Shown: one piece after another, positions 21,324 through 34,400 of the stretch
How the letters are laid out: every line of letters starts with the position of its first letter
Numbering within the stretch: position 1 is the first letter of the stretch
Origin: Owenia fusiformis
Taxonomy: Eukaryota; Annelida; Polychaeta; Sabellida; Oweniidae
Direction of reading: 5' to 3'
Length of the DNA stretch: 64,000 nucleotides
Assembly: GCA_903813345.2 (NCBI GenBank)
Contig: CAIIXF020000004.1
Coordinates: 11,680,196-11,744,195 of the forward strand
Translations under genes and position numbers: made by a program
The notes under the pieces: model-generated
Told to the model about the DNA's origin: nothing
The model's database searches: none
What the model saw: only the letters and a program-made list of their open reading frames with translations

Positions 21324-21335
21324 TTTTCGCGCCAA
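21324..21335 (+). promoter_or_regulatory. E2F/DP binding site of the POLA1 promoter
   Basis: TTTTCGCGCCAA is a full match to the E2F consensus (TTTSGCGC), 26 bases before the chosen start codon. POLA1 is a classic E2F-controlled S-phase gene in animals, so this fits G1/S control. It also argues that the in-frame ATGs at 21295 and 21310 lie in the promoter or 5' leader. Function is inferred from the match and the position. Confidence 0.7.
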
Positions 21336-21360
21336 TTTTTTTTCACAACAATTTGGAAAA

Positions 21361-24300
21361 ATGGCGCAAGTTGAAAAAGAAGAATCCGCATCAGGTTTGT
21401 ACTGTTTTATCGGTATATACATGTATGATTGCATTATTTTGTATCTATTTATACTCTGCACTATATGTGAATCATAGCAAACTCATATTTAACACCCATT
21501 GTATCTTTTATATCTGGTAAAACTTACTTCAACTTCAGTTCATTTCAAAAAATAAAAATATTTTCTTTGATTTTCTTCATCTTGAGCAGACAGCTGCAGC
21601 TGTGAACGAACCGTACTTTAGTTGAATGTTATACACATTAGTTGCTATTATATTTGATTGATTTCTTTTATTTAAGCTGAGGCTAGTTTATCCACTGGTC
21701 GCAGTCGCCGAGCAAAGACTGATCGAACAGGGCGAAAAGCTGCACTTGAAAAGTTCAAGCAGGCTAAAGCAAAAGGCAGAGTCAAGTATGAGGTAAGACA
21801 TTTTCACGGCACTTCAGGATATGATATAACTTTTAGATCAATTTTTAAAATGATGATTTAACTGGAAGATCATTTTGGGTATATCTTACCAGATGACCAA
21901 GATTAGGAGATTGATGGTGAATTCTGGGATGACGTACATTACCTCTTGTACTTCAGCTAGGAGAGTAAAATGTTTGTGGGGTGGTAAGAGGAGGGAAAAC
22001 CCCATGATTCAATTGATGACATACGATTTCCTCCTTTGCCCACCTCCTTTCCCGGAAGTACGTATGTTTATACTTCCTGCAATCTTGGTTTTCAAAGTTT
22101 TCAAATTGACCTAGTTTTAAACCAATCAACGATCGACTCGCTAAACCAATCAGCGACGATGTCATCTCAATACAGATTTACATTATAAGCTTATGTCATC
22201 TTTGAACCCTGGGGTTTCTCCCCCTCTTTGGGGTGGTTGACATTGTGGGTACATCTTTCCTCTTCTGTTTCAGCTGGAGGATGAACAAGATGTTTATGAA
22301 GAAGTGGGTGAAGATGAATATTCTGAGATTGTCAGAAACAGACAAGAGGACGACTGGATTGTTGATGATGGTAGGTACAGATGTTCAAACTTCCACAATT
22401 TCAAAATTCAATCCTCAATATTTCAATCCAAATCTTCAAAAGTTCAAATCTTCAGAAGCTCAAAATTTCAACAGCATAAAAATTCAGAAATTGAAATACA
22501 TGTACGTTCAAACCTTCAGAAATTAATGCGTACTCAACTTGAAACTATACTCAGTGAACTCCGCAGGATTTTTTCTCAAATGGGTGTGAAATTCTCATTT
22601 TCACAATTCAGACCAAAATTGGTCAAAATATGCCAACTTTTTATGATTTTCTCATTTTCAAGAGGGTGCAGATGGATTTTCAGGTGGGTGCAATCCTATT
22701 TTCAAAATATCAGATTGGTGCTGCGCCCACTTGCTTTATGCTAGGGAGATCACTGATACTATACTCTCGTAAATTTTCGCTGGTGTAGTTCGTAGAGTCA
22801 AGAAGCCCAAAAAGTGGTGAAATAACATTTCCCATATTTAAGAGGTCATATCTGTTTATGTATTAATTGAGTGAAATGCTTTTTCAGATGGTGGTGGTTA
22901 TGTCGAAGATGGCAGAGAGATATTTGATGATGACATTGATGCCCCAACAGAGAAAGGTAAACTATATACCCATATTTATCCCAATGAACGAAGTTCAGTA
23001 GGTATATAGTGAAGCCCTCCATCTGTCTGTCCGGAAGATAACTCGAATACTAGTTACTAGTTGGCAGATTTTCTTCATATTAGGCGAAAAGATGTATATT
23101 AGTTAATTGTTTTACGCAAAAAAATAATTTTTCAAGATGGCCGCCGGTATATTTGACCAATATGTGCAAACGCTAAAGCTGAAACAAATATTCAGGATGA
23201 GAATTTAGTTTTCATTTCAGCCCATAGTTTGGGATGTTTTAAGAGATTTTAAGAGATGGTATGGAAACATTCATTGTGACAAATGTTGAAGGGAATTTTT
23301 AACAACTTTCAAATACTTTCACTTTCGTTACAAGAGCAATTTCACATTTGATTGGAAAGGGAACATGTATATATTGCATTTAATTGATGAAACAGAATCC
23401 AGTTGATTATATTTTCTCCAAAAACTAATTTTTCTCGTCTTCCTAGCCCTTGATAGTTATATTCATCCTTTAAGATAAATTTTGAAAAGGAAAAATTATT
23501 GCCTTGTTTTAATTCACTATTTTGATGGAACCTTAATATTTCTGCACCCTTATATTACAAGCATTTTATTTAGAATGATATTTAGTTGAGACATTGAAGA
23601 ATGAATTACATGTACATACATCTTTTGTTTGTTTTTAGCTGCGAAGGCCAATGAAAAGAAGCAGCGTAATGTGAACATACGTAAGCCAGGCACTAAACCG
23701 AAGAACATCAAGTCAATGTTCGCAGCCCAGGCAGCCTCGGGTAAAGTAAAGAGACGCACAGAGGTGAGTGAAAAATCTTAATTGTAAAAAAAACATCTTT
23801 ATAAAATTTATATTTATTATATGTTCTCAAAACTGATCAAATAATGAAATATAAATTAATATATAATCTGAAAACTGATGTGTAATGTACAGTTGTTAAG
23901 AGATCCAGTCAAAAAGTTTTTGTCAGTCGTCTGCAAATTAAAATGCATTATGGGTATCTCCATAATCATGGGAAATTATTTCATTATTCTTGTGTACAGA
24001 AAGAAGTCAGTGTAGCAGAGGATGATCTCCTTGGTGACATTATGTCAGAACTTCATGGTGATTCGTCAGATACAATCAAACCAGCACCAATCAAAATGGC
24101 AACAAATGTCAAGGCAGCAACTTTTTCAAAGCCTAGGTAAGCACAGATCATTGTTTGTTAACTGAAATAATTTTATGAAAAAACTAAAGAAAATAGACTG
24201 ATAGAAATAAAAGCAATTTTAATATGTCAGAATACTCAGAACTAACACTCACTAAAAACAAAATATTTAATTTCAGAGCCCAACAAAATCCATTCGCAAG

Positions 24301-25458
24301 CTCGAGTACCCAGAATTCTCGGAGCAGCGTCATCAATAAACCAAGTACGCTATCGGTGAAGCCTAGTGCCAAAAGAGCACCTGTTGCGACTGCCCAATCT
24401 GCCCCAAAACGTAGACACGTAGAAGAAGTGACTGAGGTCGATGAATCGCCAGATATTGAGGAATTTGAGTCCCAAGTAGAACCAACCATCCAGCCGAAAT
24501 CTCCTGAAGGTAGGGCATTTATATGAGTAATTCTCTTCCTATCCATATTATTTTTTGCCCAAAGTTGCCTTGGTTGATTCTCCTTGTTTTGGATATTTAG
24601 CCCTTTTTCTCATACACCGATTTCAAAACATGATCAAAATTTTAACTTAGACTAACACCTGACCAAAATCACCACTGAAAATGAATATAATATGTTATCT
24701 ATAAAATCAACTTTTATCATACATATACTTTTCCTCGGATTATTGAAAAAAGGAGTTTTTTAGTAAACATTTCAGACATCTATACTTCAATGATTCCAGC
24801 CCAAGATACAAATTCTATGGAGATGGGTGATATCGACTTTGATGATGATATGGAAGTACCAGAAGTCCAGGAAAAAGTCACACCAAAGCAAGCCCCAAAA
24901 CCGCCTCCAAAACCAGCTCCTGTAATCCAGAAGGAAACTGAGGAGACAGCATTTGTGAGTGGCTGGGAGGGTGCAAATGTTGGTCAGACCACTGAGATTG
25001 ATGTCCAGGTTGACTCAAGTAAACTGCCTCTTGTCACCAATGAAGCTGGGGAACAGGTATGTGTACATTATGTCGCAGATTTTGATTAAGTTATCCGTCT
25101 GCTCATGCATTTCTATACAATTTATATGAATATGGCTTTTAAACCAAGTGATAAGGCACTGTGATGATTGAAGGATTATAAGAGGTTAAAACATACACAA
25201 ACACCAGCCATAGAAAAAATGTTCTATTCATTTTCCTTCAAACCTCTTGTGATGGTCATTCTTGTTTCTTTAATAGATATTGATTGGTTTTAGGTTTTGA
25301 GAATGTACTGGTTGGACGCTTACGAAGACCCCTTCAAACAACCAGGAGTGGTTTATCTCTTTGGAAAAGTCTACATAGAAAATGCAAATACTCACGTCAG
25401 TTGTTGCGTTACTGTGAAAAACATCGAGCGAAGAGTGTATCTGTTGCCCAGAGAGACA
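21361..25458 (+). CDS. POLA1: POLA1 exons 1-9: N-terminal region
   Basis: Exons: 21361-21394, 21677-21792, 22274-22370, 22888-22956, 23639-23763, 24000-24136, 24277-24509, 24776-25056, 25294-25458. They encode residues 1-419. Exons 2-4 carry the conserved pol alpha N-terminal domain ([43 protein letters not shown]). Exon 6 encodes [14 protein letters not shown], which resembles the short motif by which yeast Pol1 binds Ctf4 (AND-1 in animals); this is an inference. Exons 7-8 are low-complexity, Pro/Ser/Glu-rich linker. Exon 9 starts the folded part ([20 protein letters not shown], then [20 protein letters not shown]), nearly identical in animals. The first exon is only 34 coding bases, so its start rests on the in-frame [11 protein letters not shown] reading and on context. 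Confidence 0.9.
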
Positions 25459-28400
25459 GTAAGTAGAATTGACCTTTAGAGTTTGATGAAAGTACATTTT
25501 TTGATATTGTTATTAAGTTCATTTCCCTGCTTGTATTAAGAGAATGTGAAAGCCCATGATTATAATCAAGTATTCAGCATATATATTATAGTAACATTTT
25601 CTGAACATTTTCTTGTCATGATTGCATATATATTATAGTAACATTTTCTTGTCATGATTTACGAGGTGATTCATTAAAAGGAGGGCGAGTTGTTTGTAGA
25701 ATGAATCGGGGGATTTTTTTCATGAATTTCGCTTATGTATTTCATCCAAAAAACATCAATACACTTTAAAACATTTTGTTTACTTTAAGATTACACCATG
25801 TAATCCAAAAATATATTTCTCATTTTCAAAGATAATCCATGGATTAACACCCAGGTATTTTTATTTTTCAATCTTCAGAGGGCTGGGAATCAATGATGCT
25901 CAACGCTTTTGAATACGATAAATGCTGTTTTAAATAGGTTTTACGTATGCCAATAACTTCTCAAATTATGTAAGCTGAATGCATTCCTTAATCCCTAGAA
26001 TGCCTATCATAATAACATTCTTTTATCTTGGCCACTTAATATGTTTTGTTGCTGTCTGATCATCAAATCAAATTGTTGTTATTTAAAGATGTCAGTCAAA
26101 TCTGGTGAAACAGCACAACATTTACCTAAATAGCACGAGTACATATTATGTAACTCATTCATAATATTTCATGCATCAGGTATTAAGGCTTAGGGGATTA
26201 ACTTTTACACATAAACTGAACTGACAGATGTGCGCGCTTACATGTACAACTTCCAGGATTGTAAGAATTCAAAACTTGTTGATAGCCATATTTTCCTGAA
26301 TGTGACATCGAGATATTATGGCATTTATGAGTGGTAAAACATGAAAAAAAGCATTTTCATTTAAAATTAGCATATGATTTGAATTGATGCCAAGAAATGT
26401 ATTAGTTAACTGTATCCGTTTTACATCCATTGCAGTTGGCTACATTATAAGACAAGGCATTCACATGCAAAATGTCAACACCTGCCATTTGTTACAGACA
26501 CCAACTGCCAAACACCAACTGCCAAATGATAAACACCAACCACTGAACACCGTCCACAAAAAAGTTTGAGACCATAACAATATGTCACCACTTGTGGTGG
26601 TGACATAAAAATGATCATGGAAAATTGTATTTTTTTTAAAAAGTAGGAACTTCTGAGGTTATTAGAAAATTGGAAGACAAGGAAGGATTCTGGGAAGGAT
26701 ATTAGGGTTATAAATTGCAATGAAACTAAAACAAAACATTCTTTTTCTCAAATATCACAGTGTACATTCAAATCACAAATACGATATCATACAATTACAA
26801 TAAGGGTCTAGTGCACTTTCCATTATGATATCCCCATGAACAAAATGAATCATTTTTAGGTGTAACATAAAGAATTCAATGTCACATAATACTGTGGAAA
26901 ATATTTGGGCGTTTGGACCCACATGGGCTGAGGTTGAGGTCATTTAGTTCAGCAAGGGTGTATTGACTTGCCATTGAATGGGCTCCATTGACTTAAGGAC
27001 AGAGTGCATGTTGGGAAATTTTCTGCATTCCTCAATTGAGTCACATGTTATTTTTCAAACAAGAATAACTCCTTCCCGACATTGTCTACATCTTCCAAGT
27101 TTGCACAAAGAGTGTACTTATGTGCCTAGAAAAGCCTTGTGAGAAGGTTTGTTTTGTAAAATGTATAAAAAATGAGAAAATTCAGTGAAAAAAATTTCTG
27201 AAATTTTTCTGATTTTTTTCACTGAATTTTCTTGTTTTCTATACACTTTATTAAAACATTCTTCTCACAAGTCTTTTCTAGGCACATAAGTGCACTCTTT
27301 GTGAAAAACTGAAAGATATAGACAATGTGGGGAAGGAGTGATTCTTGTTTGAAAAATAACATGTGACTCAATTGAGGAATGCAGAAAATTTCCCATCATG
27401 CACCCTGGCCTTAACATGTGGATATCATCAATTCCAATAGAGGCCATTGGTTTCGATTGATTTTCACAAAAATACCTAAAATACACTATGACCTGAATCG
27501 ATTGCAAATTAAATAATTTCACAGTATGACACAAATGGTATATCACATCAGATGTGCAAATATTAAGTTTGCAATCGATTCAGGTCATACTTCAAATTAA
27601 AAGATTATACATTTTTTCCATCATTTTTTCCAACAAAAAGGCTATAGAAAAATGCTTCAAAAGCAACTTTTATACTAATGAAATCCCATACAACTTTCTA
27701 AATCCAAAGATTATACTGTTATGTTTCATTAATTAATAACATATTTGGATAATATGTTGGGATGTGTAGGATGCAAATGGATTTTGACAGACACAAAAAG
27801 ACTTCTTGGTTTGGCATCTCTACCCCTGTACACTTTATGATTGAATATTGGCCCTAATAAGTGGCTCATTCATCAATACAGTGCTGAATATAGGTCAACA
27901 AGATACTAGTGTACATATAAATGTAATAATACCTATAGCTAGGTCTGAATATTAAACTCCAGCCAAATAGAGCCACCACAATATTTCAACCTTTGTAACC
28001 CTTGCAAAAAGATTTTCTTGCAATAAAAATGTAAAAATAGCTTAGGGTACTTGTAAGCCAATTTGATTTTAAGGTAGACATGTCTCGATATTTTTCAATA
28101 ATTTCCATGATTATAAATACCGATAATCAATGAAAGGGACAATATTTTCACATTTGTAATTGTATGTGTATGCATGGTCCATGTGTATGTTACCATAATT
28201 CTTTATATCCACTTAAAATGTAAAACATTTTGCCCAATTTATAAATATCAGATAATTTATTCATCACCAAAATTAGTAAAAATTTTCAACATGCAGAACT
28301 ACCTTAAAGAGTTTAATCTCTCACTCAGTCACAATCATGTCAACCAAAACTGTACTCGTGTTACATAATATAGGATTATACAGCTTACCATACGTGTGCA

Positions 28401-31400
28401 ATCTATATAGCATCCACACTGACATCTTTACAGAATCATATATAATTTTTGAATATAAACTAACTCAACCCAATAAGGCGAGTACTAAAGAATTTACTTA
28501 CCTGCCATCTAAAAATCTGCATGGAACTACCATTGGATTACCATTGGATTCCTCCAAGAGAATATTCTAGGGCGCATTCAGCTTACATAATTTGAGAAAT
28601 TAATGGCATACGTAAAACCTATTTAAAACAGCATTTATCATATTCAAAAGCGTTGAGCATCAATGATTCCCAGCCCTCTGAAGTTTGAAAAATAAAAATA
28701 CCTGGGTGTTAATCCATGGATTATCTTTGAAAACGAGAAATATATTTTTGGATTACATGGTGTAATCTTAAAGTAAACAAAATGTTTTAAAGTGTATTGA
28801 TGTTTTTTGGATGAAAAACATAAGCGAAATTCATGAAAAAAATCCCCCGATTCATTCTACAAACAACTCGCCCTCCTTTGCATTTAAAAATGTTTCATAA
28901 TCGATGTAGAAATTGAGTTTCCGGCTGCCTGCTTGTTTCCTTTTTGGAATATGAATTTCAAATCAGTATTGCTCCTAATATTTAACAATTTTTTGTCATG
29001 ATGTAATAGTAATTATTTTCTTGTCATGATTTAGCGCGTAAGCAGAAAAGATGGCGAAGATATGGGGACTCCTATTAAGATGATGGATGTTTATAATGAG
29101 TTCAACGAAAATGTAACTGAGAAGTATAAAATCACCAAGTTTAAATCAATGGTAAGTGTACCAAGATTACTATGTCGAAGTTGAATAAAGAAAACTTTCT
29201 AAGTTTAATTGTATAGGTAAAATTATGATTAAGGGGATAATTTTGATGATTTTGCAACATTGTTGGTGTTTCTTTTATATTGAAAAGGGTGACAGATATG
29301 ACTTCATACCAACATTTTAAACATAGAAAGTATTCCAAATCAAAATTGCATTTGCAATTAGTTTTCTGGCAATTTGTTATTTTTCAAATTTCAGAAGTTC
29401 CAAATCACTATGCATTTGAGATCACTTAAGATCATTCTTGAGATCATTTATTTTAAATTGTAATTTTGTTTTATTCAGAAAAGCACAAGGTAATATGCAT
29501 TTGAGATCATATGATGACATTTATGTTAATTTGTACACTTTGTTTTATTCAGAAAGTGACGAGGCAATACGCATTTGAGAAGGCTGGTGTTCCAGTAGAG
29601 TCAGACTATCTAGAAGTCCGATATGCTGTAAGTTATCAAACACAATTAAAAAGTATCATGAGCATTTCTTAAATATATTTTGAAAATGTTTGTTTGAATA
29701 TTACTAGATGTTAAGTTCAGTATGTGAAAGACTTTGTCCTTACCCCCCCACCCCCCATATCCACCCCAGCTTAACCTCCTCCACCACTGATATAGTCTCC
29801 TTATGTGGCTTTAGGCTCTTGAAGAGGCTACTTTGACAACTAGTGTGCACAAAAAATAAAAATAAAGTTTCATTGTTTACTTTAGGCAGACCTCGGGAAA
29901 CTTCCAGCAGATTTGTCAGGCGAGACGTTCTCCTGCGTATTTGGTACAAACACATCTAGTCTTGAACTCCTGCTTCTCGATCGTAAAATGAAAGGTCCCG
30001 GCTGGATTGACGTCAAACTTCCGCAACTTTCATCGCCCTCTATAAGCTGGTCAAAGGTTGAGGCGACAATTGCAAAACCAGTGTATATCAGTGTTACACC
30101 CAATCCTCCCGCTATACCGCCATTGGTCGTTATGACGTTGAATCTCCGAACTATGACCAATAAAAAGACACATCAAAATGAGGTATGTACATCATATATC
30201 ATATAACCTGCACCACAGCCTGTGATGACTAGATCTGATTTGATGTTTGAAGTTACGACATAAAAATTGTTTATATACATGTAGAACTAACCAGCTCCAA
30301 AACTGGCATTCGCACAACACTTATCAGTCATGATTTAGACCATGTGACGGAATTTTCCCCTTAGATTTTTAGCTTACTGAAAATTAATCTTGTTGTGTCT
30401 TCAGATTATTGCAGCTACAGGGCTTATTCAGCCAAATTTCCAGATAGATAAACCGGCTCCAAAGCCAGCCTTCACACAACACTTCTCGGCCATGACTAGA
30501 CCATCTGATGGAATTTTCCCCTTTGATTTGAAAGATCGTTTGAAAGCCCAGAAAGGGCGTCTGACAACAGAACTTTGTCAAAACGAGAGGATGTTACTCG
30601 CTTTCTTATTGGCTAAGATTCATAAGATCGACCCTGATGTCATAGTGGTAAGTTTTTGTGTCGTCTGCTTGTAAAATTGCATTATGGGTAATAAAGACAA
30701 TCCTTCATTGATGCCATTATTTAGATATGAATTGAAAGCTACTAATTCTGACATTTAATTGTTGAATTACTTGAATTGTTCAGACTCCACTGCATTTTAT
30801 AAATATGTATTTTAACATTTCTGTCAACAAATCTTTTAAGCAGCATTATTAAAACACAACGACTGTTTTTGAAACAAAAACAGATTTTTATTGAAGACAG
30901 CTGCCAATTTTTGCTTTCTGGGAAACGAGAATGGATCTAACTTATTTCATTTTCAGGGTCATGATATATTTGGATTTGAGCTGGAAGTTCTGCTACAGAG
31001 GATAAGTGCAAATAAAATACCAAACTGGTCAAAACTCGGCAGATTGAAAAGACAAATCATGCCAAAAATTGTGAGTAAAAAAACTTTTCTTGAAATTTGC
31101 GCTGTATTTTATATTAAAGGCCCACTACTTATACTTAATTCAGAAGAAAAAAGAAAAAAATTGTCATTGAAACATATTACTGACACACTTGCTCAAATAT
31201 GAAACAAAGTTTGATTTGCTTTAAAGCTGCTGTTTGCCCTGAAATGCAATCTTGGGTTGTTTAGGGGGTGAACTTTATCATTTTGACCTTAATGAAAGAT
31301 TATAGAATGATGAATAAATGGGGCAAATCGTGTTTATACAAACTTATGATAAATGTGTCATTTCACAGATTGTTCATTGAATTGCTTCGATTGGTGACGA

Positions 31401-34400
31401 CGATAAGATTTTGGAAAGGTTTCTAAATTAAGAATGTGACGTCACTTCCGAATTATAGCATTCAACATAAGTAGCGTTTAATTACACTTGTCATTCATAA
31501 TATCTCGGTGGCCTTGTGGTAGAATGCTCGCTCAGCACGCAGGGAGCCCGGGTTCGAATCCTGCACTAACTTTTTTTTTTAACTAAATGATTGTTCTTTG
31601 ATATTACGCAGAAAAACAATTTTTATTTACATGAACTTTATATTAGAGCTTGAAAATGTAAAAACAATATGTCAACATATTGCGTTTTGGAGCGATGTGC
31701 AGGTTTAATATTGAACCAAGAAAAAATAACTTGCATAGAAAAAAGCATTTGAAGTTCAGAGATCATTAGACATGCATGCACATGCAAAACAAAGTGCATG
31801 TTTTAAATGTCCTTTTGATTTTAAAGATGGCGTCACTTCTATAAAAAAATAAAAATGAATGTACATGTATCATGTAATACAAACAATTTCGCCATCTTTC
31901 AATGATATTGATAAAAACTTGATATAGAAAGCTTGACAGCTTTTGATAATTTATTGTAAGCTTTAATGTGGTCCATTTGAGCTGCGGTTGGGACAAATGA
32001 AAGATAAGGTTCTTATCAATACATTGTATACAATAAATGTAACTCTTTATGTATGTAAAAGGTGAGAAAATTAAAAAAAATTACAGCTGGTGAGCTGGAT
32101 AGCATTATAAATTGCAAACATACATGTGATGAACTGAAGTCTTATCAATAACATTGGGTTGTTTGATAATTTTATGATAAATGTATGTGTAACATACATA
32201 ATGTTCAATTTTCTGTTTTTGATGTTATTTCTCTCTCATCTGTATGCTGAACATTTTAAAGTGTGATACACTCTCAAGTTTTATTATGTCACCACCAAAA
32301 GTGGTGACATATTGTTATGGTCTCCGTTTTTTTGTTATGTCACCACCAAAAGTGGTGACATATTGTTATGGTCTCCGTTTTTTTGTGACGGCGGTTGGTG
32401 GTTGGAGGTTGGCGGTTGGAGGTTGGAGGTTGGCGTCCGGCGTCTGTAACAATTTCTTCTTACAACTTCCTATAACTTAACAAATACTGTTTAGACTGAC
32501 TTCAATTTTTTTCTAAATCATCTACATGTTCTCAGAAGTTCAAATCTGACTTTAGATTTGACATTTGACCTTCAATGACCTTCTCAAGGTCAAAAAGGTC
32601 TTTTTTCAACTTGCTTCACATTGACTAAATTTTTTTCAAAATCATCTACATGTTGTCAGAAATTCAAATCTGAATTTAGATTTGACTTTAGATTTGACCT
32701 TCAAATCTGACTTTAGATTTGACATTTGACCTTCAATGACCTTCTCAAGGTCAAAAAAGGTCAAAAAGGTCTGTTTTCAACTTGCTTCAAATTGACTAAA
32801 AGTTTTTTTCAAAATCATCTACGTGTTCTCAGAAATTCAAATCTGACTTAAGATTTGACTTAAGATTTGACATTTGACCTTCAATGACCTTCTCGAGGTC
32901 AAAAAAGGTCTGTTTTCAACTTGCTTCAAATTGACTAAAAAAAATTTTCAAAATCATCTACGTGTTCTCAGAAATTCAAATCTGACTTTAGATTTGACAT
33001 TTGACCTTCAATGACCTTCTCAAAGTCAAAAAAGGTCAAAAAGGTCTTTTTTCAACTTGCTTCAAGTTGACTAAATTTTTTTTTCAAAATCATCTACATG
33101 TTCTCAGAAATTCAAATCTGACTTTAGATTTGACATTTGACCTTCAATGACCTTCTCAAAGTCAAAAAAGGTCAAAAAGGTCTTTTTTCAACTTGCTTCA
33201 AATTGACTAAATTTTTTTTTCAAAATCATCTACATGTTCTCAGAAATTCAAATCTGACTTTAGATTTGACATTTGACCTTCAATGACCTTCTCAATGCCA
33301 AAAAAGGTCAAAAAGGTATTTTTTCATCTTGCTTCAAATTGACAAAATTTTTTTTCAAAATCATCAACATGTTCTCAGAAATTCAAATATGACTTTAGAT
33401 TTGACTTTAGATTTGACCTTCAATGACCTTCTCAAGGTCAAAAAAATTCAAAAAGGTATTTTTTCAACTTGCTTCAAATTGACTAATTTTTTTTTTCAAA
33501 ATCATCTACGTGTTCTCAGAAATTCAAATCTGACTTTAGATTTGACATTTGACCTTTAATGACCTTCTCAAGGTCAAAAAAGGTCTGTTTTCAACTTGTT
33601 TCAAATTGACCAGATTTTTTTTTCAAAATCATCTACATCTTTTCAGAAGTTCAAATTTGACTTTACAAGTTCTCAGAAGTTCAAATCTGACTTTAGATTT
33701 GACCTTTGACCTTCAATGACCTTCTCAAGGTCAAAAGGTATTTTCCAACTTGCTTTAAATTGACCAAATTGTTTTTAGGTGGTGACATTTTGTCATGTTA
33801 ATGCCTTGTTACTGTCTATATGCTGTACTCTCTGCTTTCATAATCATGATACTAAGTTAATTCCAAAAATAAGTTGTGCATTCAAAAAAGATGAATTTTG
33901 GAAAATGTTTATAATATCAATACTTTATCAAAGATAAACATTTGAATATTGAATCCAAAATGTGAAAGTAATTTGAAAAAAATTTAAACTCGAATTACAA
34001 TTTGTAAAGGGCAGATCACTCATTTTGCCAGATTGCTATCTTTATGTCAGGGAGAGTTCCTGGGATTTAAATCTTTTTTTGCTGTAATTTTGGTTAATAA
34101 TTTGAAATGATTAAATATTTTTCAATTTTATTGCAATAATTCTGACCCTTTTGTGTCTGACATGATGTTTTAGTGATATAAGTCCTTATTGTAACAAAAT
34201 TCCCTATTTTCTAATTTCTAAAATAATTCTGAGCAGAAAAGGGTTTATCGCAAAAGCAATGGTTTTTCCACATGACATAAGTGAAATAATTACAGCTTAA
34301 AGCAGACAAATTAAAGCCTGCAACACTTGACATCAACCTTTGACATCAACCTTTGACATCAACTTTGACATCTATGACCATTTATGTCATTATAGCTGTC

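Larger units (their letters stand above)
25677..28879. mobile_element. 3.2-kb element with about 320-bp terminal inverted repeats, in POLA1 intron 9
   Basis: The left arm (25677-26008) starts AAAGGAGGGCGAGTTGTTTG and the right arm (28556-28879) ends with its complement; words such as CCATGGATTAACACCCAGGT and GTTTTACGTATGCCA occur in inverse order throughout. The arms are around 90% alike by eye. No clear target duplication (ATTAA versus ATTTAA outside the ends). The inside has no transposase, only further inverted repeats and a family B piece, so it is a non-autonomous foldback. Confidence 0.85.

Noticed and set aside
21295-21360. POLA1 start at the upstream in-frame ATG
   Set aside because: It would put the E2F site inside the coding sequence and add 22 residues (MLFRMKFPSYF...) with no family counterpart. 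It remains possible without 5' end data.
24184-24546. 120-codon open frame on the minus strand
   Set aside because: It is the antisense of POLA1 exon 7, whose sense frame, splice sites and phases fit the gene.
31501-31573. Working tRNA-Ala gene
   Set aside because: The acceptor strands do not pair, and the anticodon arm has a mismatch and lacks T33.
32540-33770. Regularly spaced repeats that could suggest a CRISPR-like array
   Set aside because: The units are contiguous 130-145-bp tandem repeats without unique spacers in a eukaryotic transposon.
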